Part shown: one piece after another, positions 1 through 12,109 of the stretch
Layout of the letters: the number at the start of each line of letters is the position of its first letter
Position numbering within the stretch: the first letter of the stretch is position 1
Assembly: GCA_963377175.1 (NCBI GenBank)
Contig: CAUJNA010001213.1
Location: forward strand, 1 to 64,000
Direction: 5' to 3'
Length of the DNA stretch: 64,000 nucleotides
From: Effrenium voratum
Taxonomy: Eukaryota; Sar; Dinophyceae; Suessiales; Symbiodiniaceae
The notes under the pieces: model-generated
Told to the model about the DNA's origin: nothing
Database searches by the model: none
Seen by the model: only the letters and a program-made list of their open reading frames with translations
Made by a program: the position numbers and the translations under genes

Positions 1-173
1 CTGAACCAAAAGCCGGGAGGGGAGAAACATGTTGGTACTGACGTGGGCGGGGTGTGCGGGATCCTGGCGTGTCGGGGGCTTCAGGTTCCTAGGTGGGCGT
101 GTGGGAGCTGCTTGACATGGACTCGCAGAAAAGGAGCCCGCTGCTTCCTGGGTTCAGAGCCAGACTCGGCCAG

Positions 174-240
174 GCTATGACAGCGAGGACGAGTGCGTCC
201 TGTTCTTCTTCCGCTTTGTCATGATGTCTGTGAGCGTTCT
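174..240 (+). CDS. Candidate internal exon, unknown protein
   Basis: After a CAG acceptor at 171-173 the frame reads GYDSEDECVLFFFRFVMM with codons ending mostly in G or C, then loses codon bias. The acidic patch followed by a hydrophobic stretch would suit the edge of a membrane segment. The 3' end is unclear. It could belong to the same gene as the exon at 567-658. I do not recognise the family, and the call rests only on codon bias and the acceptor. Confidence 0.3.
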
Positions 241-566
241 GCTCTTAGACTGGGCAGGGCCGCTTGCCAGTCTTGCAAACCTATGGGCCTTACGAGGGAT
301 ATGGTCAAACTGCTGCGCGTAGCTTGGGGTTCACTCAAGGCAGGGGGTGACTCCTGGCATTCCACTCAGCTTCATTTCCGTGAAAAGGGTGAGTGGGTTC
401 GTTACTGCCCATGAAGGTGGTTATACCTAGCATGTCTCCTGACATGTTTCACTAAAAAAATGTCCATAATATTATATATACATATATATATATATGTATG
501 TGTATTTATAATTAAGTGAACCACACTCAGCAACATTCAGCAACATTAGTTAGGGGTTTCGATTAG

Positions 567-658
567 CGAACGCAAAATCGCCGGGCTGCGTCTCGAGACC
601 TTGCCCTTCTCCACGGCCATGTGCATCTTGTCCGCCGTCCTGCTGCACTTGCCGCGCG
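567..658 (+). CDS. Candidate internal exon, possible membrane protein
   Basis: After the acceptor GATTAG at 561-566 the plus strand encodes about 30 residues that include LRLETLPFSTAM and ILSAVLLHLPRG. Almost every third codon position is G or C. A GC donor is possible at 659-660 (CGCG|GCAAG), which matches the splice style of the protease genes downstream. The hydrophobic run CILSAVLLHL could be part of a transmembrane segment. The overlapping ORFs in other frames lack codon bias. Family not recognised. Confidence 0.4.
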
Positions 659-3281
659 GCAAGATTCAGAGTGGAGGCCCTTTTCGTTTTTTTTTTTTTT
701 TTTTTTGAAATGGCAAGCCAGGGGATTCAAGCAAAGCGAGCTGGCTGTTTTTAATGAAACTTGTTCGGTTCCGCAAATGTCAGGTCCTGTTTTTCTTGGT
801 TTGTTGTTGCTAGTATCGGCAGAACGCCAGGGCGTTTTGGACATCACTTTGGTTGGACATCGAGGTTGGACGGTTATGGGCCTTGTTTTCAAGCCTACAA
901 GTGATTGAAAAATGAATTTACTTTTGTTTAAAGGTTATTTGTTTTCGTGGTCTAACACCAACAGGAAAATCACATATATATATATATATATATATACATA
1001 TGTATATATATATATACATTTTTCGTGGGGAGCGTCCCCCCGAAAAGGAACTACATTTGCAGTTTGGTTGGTGATGGTCAAAGAGGACAAATTTAGGAGC
1101 CATGCAAGTTCTTTCTCGCCAGTTGGATCGTGCTTGTTTCGGGAAGATTGAAAGATAAATCTGGACAAACTATAGCGGCTACCTGACGGATGCAAGTTGT
1201 TCCCTCTTGGTGTTGATTACCCAAAGCATTGGATTTATGGGCTGCCATGGATGAAACATTGCGGAGGCAGCGCATCAAAGCGTTGTACTTCCGGTTGTCT
1301 TCTCGCTTTGGGTTGTCAGCAGCGAGAACCTTTTTCAGCTTTTCAGTGCCTTGTGTTCATGTTGTGCGTTTGAGGGGCATGTTCAGGAACCACATTTGGA
1401 GGGCAACATAACGCCGTGCGGTAAGTGCCTAGGGCCTACGATATGCATCACATGGGTGCATCTTTTTGTCGAAGCCACCCTTGACTTTTGTCTTTTGGTC
1501 GCCCTTTAAAACCCATCCGAAAAGGGGTCCCCTATTCTGAGAATTCCCCCAGATTTTGAGCATGGGCGTAGGGACCGAAAAGAACCTACGCTGCGCTGAG
1601 GAAGTCGGCCACGGTCTACTTCATGTCAGGTGTGCCAACCATCCTTGGATGCTTGGCCGAATAACAGCTGGGTGTACCTTTTTCACCCCCCTACCCAAAT
1701 TTGGGAAATATAGAGATCTCCTTTTTCGGTGCTTCCTTTGATGTAAGGGGGACCTTTGGCTTGGGGGTTCTTCTTGTTAGTCGGCTCCAGGAACGGCATG
1801 AACACTCAATGCAGTTCCCTTCCCAAGAATCGGCAACTAGATTGTCTCGTTACTGGCCGCGCCGTCAGTCCAAGTGGGTCGAGATCTGGGACTTCAATTC
1901 GGGTGCCACAATCCCCCCCCTCACTGGAAGTCGGTTGTGCATCCTCTCTGTCCCGTTTGATGTATGCTTCCCGCCAAAGGTACCAATGGGCCCTGAACGA
2001 TCTTAGTGCACGCAGGAGGCAAGATGCAAGAGTCAAGTGAGGTGAGCCCAGCTTGCTTGCTCTGCCCATTGTCGTAAGCTTAGTGAGGGTTTCCTGTTTG
2101 GGTTGGCTTCAAAGCGTAACTAAAGGGAAGACCACCGTTTTTGAGGTTGGGGGGCTTTAAACAAACTACCCATATTTCCAGCTTCTGGTTTTAAACATCC
2201 GAGTTGCTCTTTTTTTCAGGTGAGTTGCCATTGGGTTTCCTTCGGTAGGTCATGTTTTGAGGGGAATTGTGGGACCGGAACTGTAAGCCGCTGAGACCCG
2301 CGGTGCCGCCTTTTGGGCGCGTGTTTGGGGCAATGAATCTCAGCAGGAAATCTTCGCCAGTTCCCCCAGGGCTTTTCTTTGTTTTCGCGTTTTAGAGCTG
2401 CGCAGATGTCAGAATAAGGGGGCCAACACAAAAAAAGCGGTCTTGCTTTTGGCTTCGCCTTGAATTTGGCTGAAAAGGGTACCCTCAAACAAAGCACAAC
2501 GCCCGCAGGTTTGGGGCTGGTTTTGTTGATACTCAGGGGTGGGCCCGGGACCCGCCAAAAGAGGCGTTCCCAACTGCCTGGATGGCCGTCCAGGATGGGG
2601 CACCGTGCTGTGCGCAGGGAGCCCCAGGAAGGGCCGCCTGGAGCACAGGGTGGAAGTTGGTGTGGAGATCTGTCTGGAAGTCTCCTCGTTTGGTGTGGTC
2701 TTGAGAAATCAGAAGGAGACCACCCTTTGGTTGGCCGGGTTCATCTCCAACTTGGCTTGTTCAACTTGGCTTGTTCGAACCCTATACGCGAGGTCTCAGA
2801 CGGATGGTGGTTTCGGTTGTCCTGGGATCACGAAGAATGGACTTGGTAGAACACTTCATGTTAAGCCCACATGCACAAGTGCAAATTTCGCCGTTTGACC
2901 GTTCCATGAGAGGGGAAGCCAGGTTGGAGTGTCAAGCGAAACCGTTTTTTCCCGTGTCATTTGCTGGGCAGAGGTCCTTGTTGGGCTTCGGCCTTTCGAG
3001 CGACGTGACTTGCGAAGCAAAATGCTGTTTGCCTTGCAATGGGTCATTAATCAACCATCACTTTTTGGCATTCCTACCAACCAGCAACCACTTCAAGCAG
3101 GTTTGTGCAACAACTCTGTTGGGGTTCCCCAACAGGTTCGGACCCTAAAATGGCTCGCCCTGTTTTTGTTCGCACTCCATGTAAATTTGACCTGAGTCTC
3201 ATCCCAGCCTCGCGCAGTCTTGAGGGAATCCCATCCCTTAGGGGTCCAGACCTCATTATTTGAGGTCTTTGGGGGCAGGCT

Positions 3282-3390
3282 TCCACTTTTTGACTACCCA
3301 AAGATAGACTTAACCCCCACAATTTCTCCTTTTGGCGGAAATGAACCACCCCTGGGTTTAAGTCTACCCTGAAGTAGTCAAAAAGTGGAT
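3282..3390. mobile_element. MITE-like palindromic repeat (family CCACTTTTTGACTAC)
   Basis: The ends are inverted: CCACTTTTTGACTAC on the left and GTAGTCAAAAAGTGG on the right. The interior carries AGACTTAA.CCC near the left end and its complement GGGTTTAAGTCT near the right. Related copies lie near 34088-34175 and, more diverged, 53775-53870. It has no coding capacity, so it is best described as a non-autonomous terminal-inverted-repeat element. Confidence 0.6.
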
Positions 3391-3589
3391 TCCTGTGGGG
3401 GTCAAGTGCCCTATTTCGGCTCTTCCGGGCTCCTGGGCCATTTTTTCTGGCCCGGAGAGGCGACGAGCCGTCACCGCAAGCCCAGGTGCCCCTTTTCGTG
3501 TGCTGCGACGAGGAGTTCTGAACGGTATCGAGTTGTGCACGCCCGGAAGTGGTGGTTGCGGGTTTGAAGATGGTTCCCCCCATCAGCCA

Positions 3590-3656
3590 GGTTCCCCTAC
3601 TAAAATAGACTGCAGAAAAAAGGGTACACCTATTCTAACCTCTCTACTGGAGGACC
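3590..3656 (+). repeat. Dispersed repeat family 'CTAAAATAGACT', copy 1 of 5
   Basis: The shared core runs from GGTTCCCCTACTAAAATAGA through GGGTACACCTATTCTAACC to CTCTACTGGAGGACC. Other copies are near 15228-15306, 16463-16540, 42063-42140 (inside a PCP3 intron) and 57627-57708. All copies are on the plus strand and most follow a T-rich run and GGGGGAGGG, which resembles a polypyrimidine tract. Confidence 0.6.
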
Positions 3657-3829
3657 AAATCAGCACGCAGTCTTCTCCAAAGCTACTTTACATTTTTTTG
3701 GGTGGGCTAAATCTCAGCAGGGTTTTTATGTGCCCCAGGCAGAAATGAGCCCGCAAAGCGATCATGCTTAGAGGGATGTCCCGTTTGAAACCCATTTGTT
3801 CTGCCCATGTGCGGGAAGCTGGGCTTTCC

Positions 3830-3945
3830 GAATCCGCCCCAAGCGCGAGCCCCGAACGGGCAGAGACAGCCAAGTCGTCTGAGATGCACCGACTGGACAC
3901 GGCTCTGCGGAGTGCAACTTCCATTCCCTCGGATGATCTGGTGTG
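3830..3945 (+). CDS. Candidate exon, unknown protein
   Basis: The plus strand reads a hydrophilic peptide including SPERAETAKSSEMHRLDTAL with mostly G or C in third positions. It is flanked by low-complexity GT and T runs beginning near 3938. Splice boundaries are not clear. There is no family match that I recognise. Confidence 0.25.
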
Positions 3946-4544
3946 TGTGTGTGTGTCTGGGATGTTTTTTTTTTTTTTTTTTTTTTTCCCGGTTTTTCGT
4001 GAAAACCAGCCTCAATAAGGGCGCCCTCAAAGATTAGCCAAGGAGTTATGGTTCAAGTGGAGTAAGGGCGCGGCGCTTTTGTGTTGCAGCTGACCCTTCC
4101 GGCACTCAACAAAAGAAACCCTACATGCACCGTTTCAGTAGTAAAACCCATTCGGGGGGGAGGTTACACTTTGTTGCAGGTCTTCAGTTTGAAGCAAACC
4201 CACTGAGGGGCTCGCCCAATCATCATCACCAATGCCGGGCTCGTGACTGTAACAGATATCTTTTGATGTCCTGATGTACGTGGCTGCTGACAGCTTTAGT
4301 CCAGGGTGTTTAGTGCCAGATAGCTAGTTCGCGATTCGCTGGCTTCAGCGAGATTCGAAAAAGGCCTCAGCAGACCATGTGCATTCAGCATTAAATCTGC
4401 TTCATCAAACATGCCTCGACTGGTTTCGGCAGTGTGGAAACTGGCTCTAGTTGGGCCCGCATGTTGGAAGCCATGGCGGCCAACTTTTGTTTTCTCCTCG
4501 AACGCGTGGGCGTTAAAGCCAAAGCAGCCCACAGACCAAGACGC

Positions 4545-4630
4545 ATAGGTGTCTTTTTTAGGTGATTTTGGCTAGAAATAGATGGCACTGGTTTAGGTTG
4601 GTTTGATTCCATTGACCAGGGCCGGCACAC
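4545..4630 (+). mobile_element. Degenerate copy of the CATAGGTGTCC MITE family
   Basis: It begins CATAGGTGTCTTTTTTAGG and continues with AGAAATAGATGGCACTGGTT, matching the left half of the well-preserved copies at 39367-39473, 46665-46776 and 50940-51051. The right inverted end is decayed. Confidence 0.45.
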
Positions 4631-5199
4631 CCTACTAACCGCATTCCATTCGCTTAAGAATATTTTCCCTAGGTTGGTTTCAAAGGGAACTTGTCACTAC
4701 TTCACAAACTGTGGATGGACGAAACCCTGCACCACTTGGAAACCATGGTTAAAACCATTGTTGGTTGGTTATGTTGAGGTCTCCTCTCATTCCGTTGGGT
4801 TTCTGAGGTGGTGCCTAGGAGCCCAAGAGGGCTTTTGAGCCCCAAAGGCCGCAACTAGTGTGGTTTCGGGCTCCGAGGGCAGTATGTTTCTCATTGTGTC
4901 CGGGGGGCACGGCTTACGGGAAACCACAAAAGTTATGGGGCCTATAGGGAACCAAACACCAATAATAGTAATATTGTTATTATTTTTATATATATATATA
5001 TATTTAAAACAACCAAAAAAGCAGGACAAATCAAACACGGTGCGAATGGAGGCCATGGGACTTCGGCTCCGGTGGGCAGCCCATTGACCGGAGCCGCCGC
5101 AAATGAAAGGCTCAAGTCCGACAGCTGAAGTGGGCGCGGTCAGAGGCGGGAGGGCATGGCGACATCCGGGGTTTGAGCGTAATGTCTTGATATCGGTGT

Positions 5200-5290
5200 C
5201 CTTTTTTTTCTTTCTTTTTTTTGGGGGGGGAGGGGTTGGGGAGGGGGGGGGAAGCGCTTTCTTCTTCTTCTTTTTTTTTGGGGGGGGGGG

Positions 5291-5321
<31 letters not shown>

Positions 5322-5350
5322 CGGGGGGCATTTTTTTTGGGGAGGGGACC
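5200..5350. repeat. Poly-T/poly-G low-complexity tract
   Basis: T-rich runs alternate with G runs, ending in an almost uninterrupted G tract at about 5280-5328 broken only by two C residues. On the minus strand this gives proline and lysine homopolymer reading frames of up to about 200 codons, which I treat as artefacts. Long G runs can form quadruplexes and are prone to assembly error. Confidence 0.9.
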
Positions 5351-6944
5351 TGTTTTTTGGTGGTTTTGAAAGGGAAACCACAAGGAAACTCACCATGAGG
5401 ACTCTGAAGGAAAGGACACCCCCCCATATTTGCTCTAAAAGGGTGGAGTGACGGGCAGCAAACTTGCCTTGCGATTGATTTTTGGGTGGTGCTAAAAACG
5501 GGTGCAGCATGCGCATGACTTCCCTAGCTCTGTCCAATATTGCCAGTACTACATTTAGCATTGCCGAACAAAGCTTAGTATTGCCAGTGCATAATTTAGT
5601 GTTACCAGCACTAATGGCAAACGTGCCGACAAAATCTTTGTGGTCTGCCCTTTTAAGTCTTTTCAAGAGGAAACCTTCCAGTTTGCTCACTTTTTTGTTC
5701 CCATGTCTATGGCAACCCCAAAATGTGATCACAACTTGCATGTTGGGTTTCCCAGACCAGCTGATGCCATGGGGCTTCTGACATAGGCATGGCGCTGCTG
5801 AAATTCCACTGGGGCGAGGATGCCCGGGGCCTCGCGCTTGATTTTCTCCTGCGAAGCCAGGGGCAGGGGTTGTCGGGTTGCATCGGGCTGCCTCTTCTTA
5901 GCTTGCAACCTAGGACACCAAACGAGGCGTCACTTTCCTTTGTTCCCGGACCTCTTATATGTTCCCCCTCGCTTGTCTGAGGCATCCTTTTTTCCTGATA
6001 CCACCGCTTTAAGCCATGTTAACGGGGCTTCCCAGGATTAATTACAGGTTGGAGCGTGTCGCCCATTACCTCAGCACCTAGGGCAACCGGCAGCCGAATC
6101 CCGCGAGGTAGGCTAACGCTTAAACAAGTTAAGGTAGTTGGGTGGCTGTGGTTGTCAAAACCGTTTTGGGATCCCATTTTGGCAGGTAGGTGAATTCACC
6201 GCCCATTTACAACCCTACTTTTGTGGGGATTGAATCGGATGTTCACTGGTAATGGCCAAGTGACGCCGAGTGGGCTACCCCAAAAGAGTTCGACGTCGAG
6301 TCCTGAAAAGGAGGGATCCTCATTTTCCATTGACGAGGTCTCTTGAAGCGAAGCCTCAAGTTGGACAGCCAACTGGACTACAGGACCACAGGGAAGAGAC
6401 GACAAAAGACCAACCATGTCCAGTTTGCATGGCCCGTAAGGTTGACCCCGATTTTCATAAACCCCTGTTTCTTGACATGGGGGTGTGCCAAAATGCAAGA
6501 GTGACAAAATCCCCCCTAAAAGGGACACCCCCATATTTCAACTTTGGTGCATGTTGCTTGGATGTTAGGACTTTAGCTTTTTGCCAACCAATGGCTTTTC
6601 CATTAAACCACTAAAGTTAGTCACTTGGCAGGGGAGCAGAAAGCAACCGAGTCAATAAACAGGGGTTTATTAGTCCGACTTCGCTGTTCTTGGCTTTTTT
6701 TTTTTAGTTGTTTTGGTTCTGTTCATTTTTACTGGGGGTCTGCAAAAAAACAGTCAGTTTTTTGCAAGCCCATACCAAGAATAAAGATATATCCGAGGTC
6801 AACATTACTAACTTTTATGAGCGGTGGCTCAGGTGCGACGGGTACGGGTTCAAGAGCTGAGCTACGACCAGGCGACGAGCTGAGCTGCTGGTGAACACGG
6901 CGAGTGCAACCACCCGCAACCACCCAACCCTTTTCATCCAACAG

Positions 6945-7132
6945 GGCTCCTTAAAAGATCTCCATTTTGCCGTTTGCAACCATTTGAAACATGTTGCTTT
7001 TTCCATTCAAAAAAGGGTTGTTGTCAAAGGGAAACTGCCAATTTTGAGGGTTTCCTTAGCAGGGCTCCTTAAAAAATCTCCATTTTGCCGTTTGCAACCA
7101 TTTGAAACATGTTGCTTTTCAACACCAAAATA
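6945..7132 (+). repeat. Tandem pair of the 'AAACATGTTGCTTTT' dispersed repeat
   Basis: The block GGCTCCTTAAAA.ATCTCCA...GCAACCATTTGAAACATG occurs twice about 117 bp apart, starting near 6945 and 7062. The same family occurs upstream of PCP2 exon A' (28122-28385, interrupted), in the PCP2 G/H intron (35962-36090) and, as a part, near 56085-56135. Complete copies continue into TTACAAGTTGCA.TGTTCAGG and CATCCGGATCCCTGTT. Confidence 0.6.
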
Positions 7133-8267
7133 AAGGGGACACCACCATGTACAAGGCAATGTTCCGGTGCATAATGTAAGGATCCCTGTCCAATTCGTTT
7201 TCAACAAAGGATCCCTGCTCTTTCTGGCTTTTTTGGGGAGGGTACATCTCTGCATGTCTTTGAGTGTGTGTGCGTTTGTTCTATAATATGTTTGGTTACA
7301 GGCTAGGCACATGTTCATTTGGACATGGTCCATCCTCGTTGGCATGGGACCCGGCCTGCGAAGAGTGCTTTGCGCAGCTTCAGCGTTGGCCTGGTTCTGG
7401 AAAACAAACATGGTCAACCAAACAGTGGAAGGTGAACGATGCCCGCTTCTTTTAGAATTTTAGAGGCTGGGCTTTGGGAGACTTCTTTGTGGAGCTTTTG
7501 CCGTTTATTTGTTCTTTCTCATATATATATATATATATATAGGCGTTTGGCGGTCTCGAAAAACGCGGCAAGCCACGACACATCGGTTTTCTTCGGGCCC
7601 ACCGCATGACTCTTTGCCCCCCATCATTCAGGTGCAGGCCGCCTGTCTGCCGGGCGCTCGGATGGCCAAAGCCTGGCGCTGCCGATTGTGCGACGCGAGC
7701 GGTTCCACCGATTCGAGGGTGTAACACACAGCCACGACAAAGGCCGTCTAGTTGGGGATCCATTTCTTAATTCCGCTTTTGGCATTTTAGTGACCTCACC
7801 CTTTTTTGAAGCGGGTTGAAAGGGAATCCACAGGGGAACCACTGCTTGGTTGGTTTGGGAAGCGGGGGGGTCCACCTTTTGACAAATACCCTGTACCATT
7901 GCGAGTCGATAGTTTTGCCTTGTCTCACTTGCCCAAAGCGAATCCACCTTTTGACCTTTTGGTTTTCTCCCTTTGGGCCATTTTTAGTCATAGCCCCAAA
8001 AGGTGAATTCTATTTCTGGGTCCTTTGGGCAACTGAGTTTGTGTTGGGGTCTGCACAACCTACTGGAATCTATTTTGGAACTTGGTGTCTAGGTTCGCAA
8101 AATATGGACTAGAATCCAACATCTCATGGAATTGTTGGTTTGGCATGCGGCAAGCCGTAGAGAATTGTTCCTTTTTTTTTAAAGGGGGGGGAGGCTTTTG
8201 ACGTTACCAACAAGAAGGTGTGCTAGTCTCTCGGAAATCCTTCTGCTGAACGGACCCTTTTCCACCA

Positions 8268-8352
8268 CTGGGTGCAGAGGCACATCTTCGCTGAGCGGCT
8301 GTCGCCGGACAAGGAGGGGGTTGTCTCTGAATGGGCGCGTGCATTTTTGCAA
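8268..8352 (+). CDS. Candidate internal exon, unknown protein
   Basis: The plus strand encodes QRHIFAERLSPDKEGVVSEW followed by ARAFLQ, a coherent amphipathic peptide with GC-rich third positions, in contrast to the flanking T-rich DNA. The segment follows GGTGCAGAGG, which offers an AG acceptor. I do not recognise the family. Confidence 0.35.
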
Positions 8353-9559
8353 GGCACCCTTTTGACGGTTGGTTTCAAGAAAAATCGAAGGAACAGCACC
8401 ATTTGGGGGTCCCTCTATCTTATCACATGCCCATTTGAGTTTATTTCCCAATGATTGCTACCCCCAAGGGTACCCTCAAAGCAATTCTTCCCTGGGTTGC
8501 AAAGGGGGGGATCCTTGGTAGTATATAGCTTCCTTTCCAGGATTATTGGCTAGGTTGGACAAATCCTTCATGTTGAGCAGTCCGGTAGTGTAGCTTCATG
8601 GGCTTGTGCGTTGCTTTCGAAAGGGGCGAGGGTTGCAATTCAACTCATCAAAGGGCACGAGCCTCCGTTTCAGGCCCATTTCGAATCAGTTGGAGCTGTT
8701 TAAGCAAGGTTCAGGCTTCACCCACTCAACAAACACAACTCAACCTATGCTTTGGTCATTTTGCGTATGGCAGAACAGACCTATCAGGTCTGGCCATGTT
8801 CCTGCCCGCATGTGGATGAACAAGACATAAAGAGCTTGGGGATTCCTGGGCTGGATGACTCCAGTGAACGGGAGAAATCACCCTCGCGCCTGGCGCCCGA
8901 ATCGGCGTGGATCGAGATTTTAGTTTGCCAATCCAAAAGGCTTACCTTTTGGCAATCCATCCCTCGAAAAAGAAAGCACCCGAGGCCTCAAACACCGCAA
9001 GCTGCTTGGTTTTCAGCCCGTTTGCTCTGTCTTTTTTTTTTTTTTTTTTGGGGGGGGGGTTGTTGTGGTTGTTTTTTCTTCGCGGGCACTTTTTTTGTTG
9101 GATGGTGTTGCCAGGAGACCAAAGGGAAACCGTTGAAACCGCCATGTTTGGGAGGTCTGATTCCTTTTTTTTTTTTTGATTGCTATTGGGTTGGATCTTT
9201 CGACTTTTTGACTTTTTGGTTGAAATCGAGGGTTTTCCAAATTAAAACCCACAAACACATGTTCCATCAAACCCACAAAAAGATTAACCCCGCACAAAAG
9301 TTCTATTAAACCCCACAGCGATTGAACTATTCTTTGCAGAGGGGTCTATTGGGACTTTAACCATTTTATGTTGAAATTCAGTGGTGTTCCGCATCACGCC
9401 CACAAAATAATAAAGAACGCGAACATGAAAGCTAACACAAGCACCGAAAAAGAAAAAACACAACACCAACAACACATTCTTGCATTCCAGGGTTTCCCGC
9501 GTTAAACCCACAATCAGTTAAAACAAAAAAAAAAACGAGCACTGCAAAAAAAACACTTC

Positions 9560-9595
<36 letters not shown>

Positions 9596-9657
9596 TAAAT
9601 ATATATATATATAAATATATCTATATATATAGAAAACACATAAGCGACTCCTTGCAG

Positions 9658-9777
9658 CGGGGTTCCACAGCACCCGATCTATTTTTCGAGTCGCAGGAGC
9701 TGCAGCTGGAGTTCCGAACCGGCTCCAAGCCGCTGACCCGCGAGAGCTTCCCAGAGCTGGCGGGGACACGAAGCGAA
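9658..9777 (+). CDS. Candidate exon, unknown protein
   Basis: After the acceptor CTTGCAG at 9651-9657 the frame encodes about 40 residues including ESQELQLEFRTGSKPLTRE and SFPELAGTRSE. Third positions are strongly G or C. It runs directly into the G-rich minisatellite at 9778, so the real 3' boundary probably lies just before it. It is one of the more convincing isolated exons on the left side. Function unknown. Confidence 0.45.
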
Positions 9778-9970
9778 GTGGGGGATGGGTGGGTGGGGCG
9801 GGGTGGAGGGTGGGGTGGAGGGGGAGGGGGTGGGGTGAGGGTGGGGTGAGGGTGGGGTGAGGGTGGGGGAGGGGTGGAGGGTGAAGGTGGAGGAGGGGAA
9901 GGGTGGGGTGGTGAGATGGTGATGGTGGGTGAGATGGTGAGGGGTGGGGAGGGGCATGGGTGGAGGGGAT
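9778..9970 (+). repeat. G-rich minisatellite (GGGTGAGGGTGG type)
   Basis: Degenerate units of GGGGTGGAGG and GGGTGAGGGTGG are repeated on the plus strand. Minus-strand reading frames through it give only proline, histidine, serine and threonine, an artefact of the repeat. Confidence 0.85.
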
Positions 9971-10512
9971 GAAAGCCTATGAAGATTTTGCGGTAAACCA
10001 CCTACCAACCCCTATTGTTTGAATAGAATCAACCAGGAAATTTAGCCATTAGATGGGATCGAGCAAAGGGAGCCTTTTTTTGCACGGGCGGGCAGCTGGT
10101 AGCATGTTGTTTGCACGTTGCTCAAATCTTGGCGCTTCCCAGCCGTCCGGCTCCTTAGGTCCTTCTCAGTTGTTCAAAGCGAGTCGACCTTTTGATTTTT
10201 TGGTTTTTCTGTTTTGGGAACCCATATTTATAAGTCACGGCCCCAAAAGGTGATCACCTTTTAGTTGCAGGTCCTTTGGGCAACTGAGCTTTAGATTTGT
10301 CGTTGTTGTTTTCCTTGGTTTAGTGGTGGTTCCCATCTAACCCACAAGTGAAACTTTCAGAGGGAATCAAATCGACCTGACATGACCTTTCAGTTCCGTA
10401 CAGTTCCAATTTTTAGTGGCAACCCAAAAGGCGATCACCTGTTATTTCCCCTGAGTTTGGTTCTGCGTTTTAGTGGCAGCCCGACAGGCGATCACCAGAT
10501 TTTTTTTTCATA

Positions 10513-10610
10513 CGGTGGATGGGCGAAATCCTGCACTACTTAAAAACCAGGGCACACCATTGTTTGTTGGTATTTGCAGGTGGGATCATATGGTTTCTCA
10601 GGTGGTGCGA
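10513..10610 (+). mobile_element. MITE-like repeat 'GGATGGACGAAATCCTGCACC' family
   Basis: It begins GGTGGATGGGCGAAATCCTG and ends near TTTCTCAGGTGGTGCGA. Family members occur near 4710-4812, 12326-12350 (reverse, partial), 18174-18245, 18711-18826 (reverse, best preserved at both ends) and 40245-40352. Fuller copies show the inverted ends TGTGGATGGACGAAATCC and GGATTTCGTCCATCCACA, with an interior CCATGGTT...TTGTTGGTTGGTATTTGCAG. Confidence 0.6.
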
Positions 10611-10750
10611 GAAGCGGACTTCGCAGCCATCCACGGAAAAATTCCCGGGCCACTCCCCACACTTCGCCGCACGCTTCGACCAGTTGGTGCTGCACGCCCA
10701 AGAGCAGCTGGATCAGCCTTGCGGCCCAGGTGTCACCGGGGCAAACACGT
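10608..10750 (+). CDS. Candidate exon, unknown protein
   Basis: One of three open frames gives HFAARFDQLVLHAQEQLDQ with high GC third positions. The acceptor TCTCAG lies near 10600 at the end of a MITE-like repeat, so the repeat may supply the splice site. Boundaries uncertain and family unknown. Confidence 0.3.
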
Positions 10751-10916
10751 TGCCCTCCCACCCATTTTCCATGGAGCCTGACGTTCGGAGGGTGGACGAC
10801 CGTTTGCCTTTTAAAGGGACCCGTGAACGTCAAGTTCCATGTGAAAAAAAGGTGGGAGGGAATTAGGAGCTGTGTTTTGAAACTGGACGAGCTAGTCGGA
10901 AACAGAACACATTTTA

Positions 10917-11022
10917 CTTACCTCTTAAAAACACAACTTTTCACAACTCTTTGGGTAACATGGGCTATATGTCTGTAAAAGATGAAAACTTCCCCAGCTG
11001 GCTTGGAGTTTTAAGGGGTAAG
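10917..11022. mobile_element. MITE with CTTACC(C/T)CTTAAAA terminal inverted repeats, copy 1
   Basis: The left end is CTTACCTCTTAAAA and the right end TTTTAAGGGGTAAG, giving 13 of 14 matching inverted positions. The interior contains GGGTAACATGGGCTATATG. It is flanked by TTTA on both sides, consistent with a 4-bp target-site duplication. Copies at 52800-52899 (flanked by GAAC) and 60442-60543 (flanked by GATT) show the same arrangement. About 100 bp long and non-coding. Confidence 0.8.
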
Positions 11023-11992
11023 TTTAGGTTGGCTGACTGTGGAACAGACTCGGAAACGATGATTTTCAGTCTACCTCAGAGGTGGGCCTTAGCCGCTAAC
11101 CCAAGCGCATCAATTGGACCTTTTGGTTTCTCTGATGTGGTTTCTCGGATTTTCCCGGTCCTTTGGGCAAGCTCTGTGTTTTTTGAGGGTGCCCCTTTGA
11201 GAGGCCCAATGCCCTGAATGTTCGGAAGTTAACTAGTTTTTTTCTTGGTATCGATGGGAAACAAGCAGATGTTGGGTCTGTTTGAAAGGAGTTCCATCCC
11301 ATCACTCTTTCAAGCGCAGTTAGAATACCTTCTAAACATGTTTGAGCTTAGCTTGGTTGAATTTCCAGTTCGGCTTCCGTAGTGGAATTCTGACCAGCGT
11401 ATTTGAAGCTTGGGCTTGAAATCCTAACATTTTATTCTTGTCAATCAAATTGCAAGCATCCAACATCCTAGCAACTATGTTGAGGATCTGGTCAACACTG
11501 ACTGCTGAAAACATGAAAGACACGTGCTCGGGGCTGTGCCGTCCCTAGGAAATGACCTATACCACCCTGTCAGGGAAAAAGCAAAAACTTCACAACAACC
11601 AATTGGCATTTGCCATACAGTTTGGTTTGTTCTCTCTGGGTTGTTGCCTACAAGCGAACGTCCCTGCCGGTGCAAGCGAAGGGACCCTGAACGAAGTGGA
11701 GCAACCGCACTAGAAACAGCGCGAATACAAGAAACATAGCGGGAGTTTCTTAGCAGCATCCGATGCTATAAGAAAGCTTTTGCATGGGAGAGATCTACAT
11801 TCTGGGAGAATGGCCAAATCTGAACAACACCAAAAGCCTCAGGGGAAACCGAGCAACATTCAAAACAGGTATTGGGCATGACCAACACATTTCCCTGAGG
11901 ACGTTTTTCTTCGCCTTGCAGCTGGGAGGCCCTTTTGAGGCGCATTCTTGGCTTTGCAAATGCGGTGCCGTTCAACACTGCTCAACCACACT

Positions 11993-12109
11993 TTGGTGCA
12001 TTTTGCTTGGATGTTAGGACTTTAGCTTTTTGCCAACTAACGAATTGGTTTTCCGTATTAAACCACTAAACGTTAGGCACTTTTAGCAGGGGAGCAGATT
12101 CCGCAACCG
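11993..12109 (+). repeat. Intron-like dispersed repeat ending TTTTAGCAGGGGAG
   Basis: It begins TTTGGTGCATTTTGCTTGGA, continues with GGACTTTAGCTTTTTGCCAA and AAACCACTAAA, and ends with TTTTAGCAGGGGAG and GCAACCGAG. Matching copies lie at 6544-6649 and 44643-44752. The pyrimidine-rich body ending in a CAG|G or GCAG|G motif makes it look like an intron 3' half. It is related at its end to the TTGACTGCTATTGGG family. Confidence 0.55.

Noticed and set aside
2768..2790. GTTCGAACCC, a T-loop-like motif suggesting a tRNA
   Set aside because: No acceptor stem, anticodon arm or D-arm can be built around it.
4787..5741. Minus-strand ORFs of about 200 codons rich in Pro and Lys
   Set aside because: They translate the poly-T/poly-G tract at 5200-5350 and have no other coding signal.
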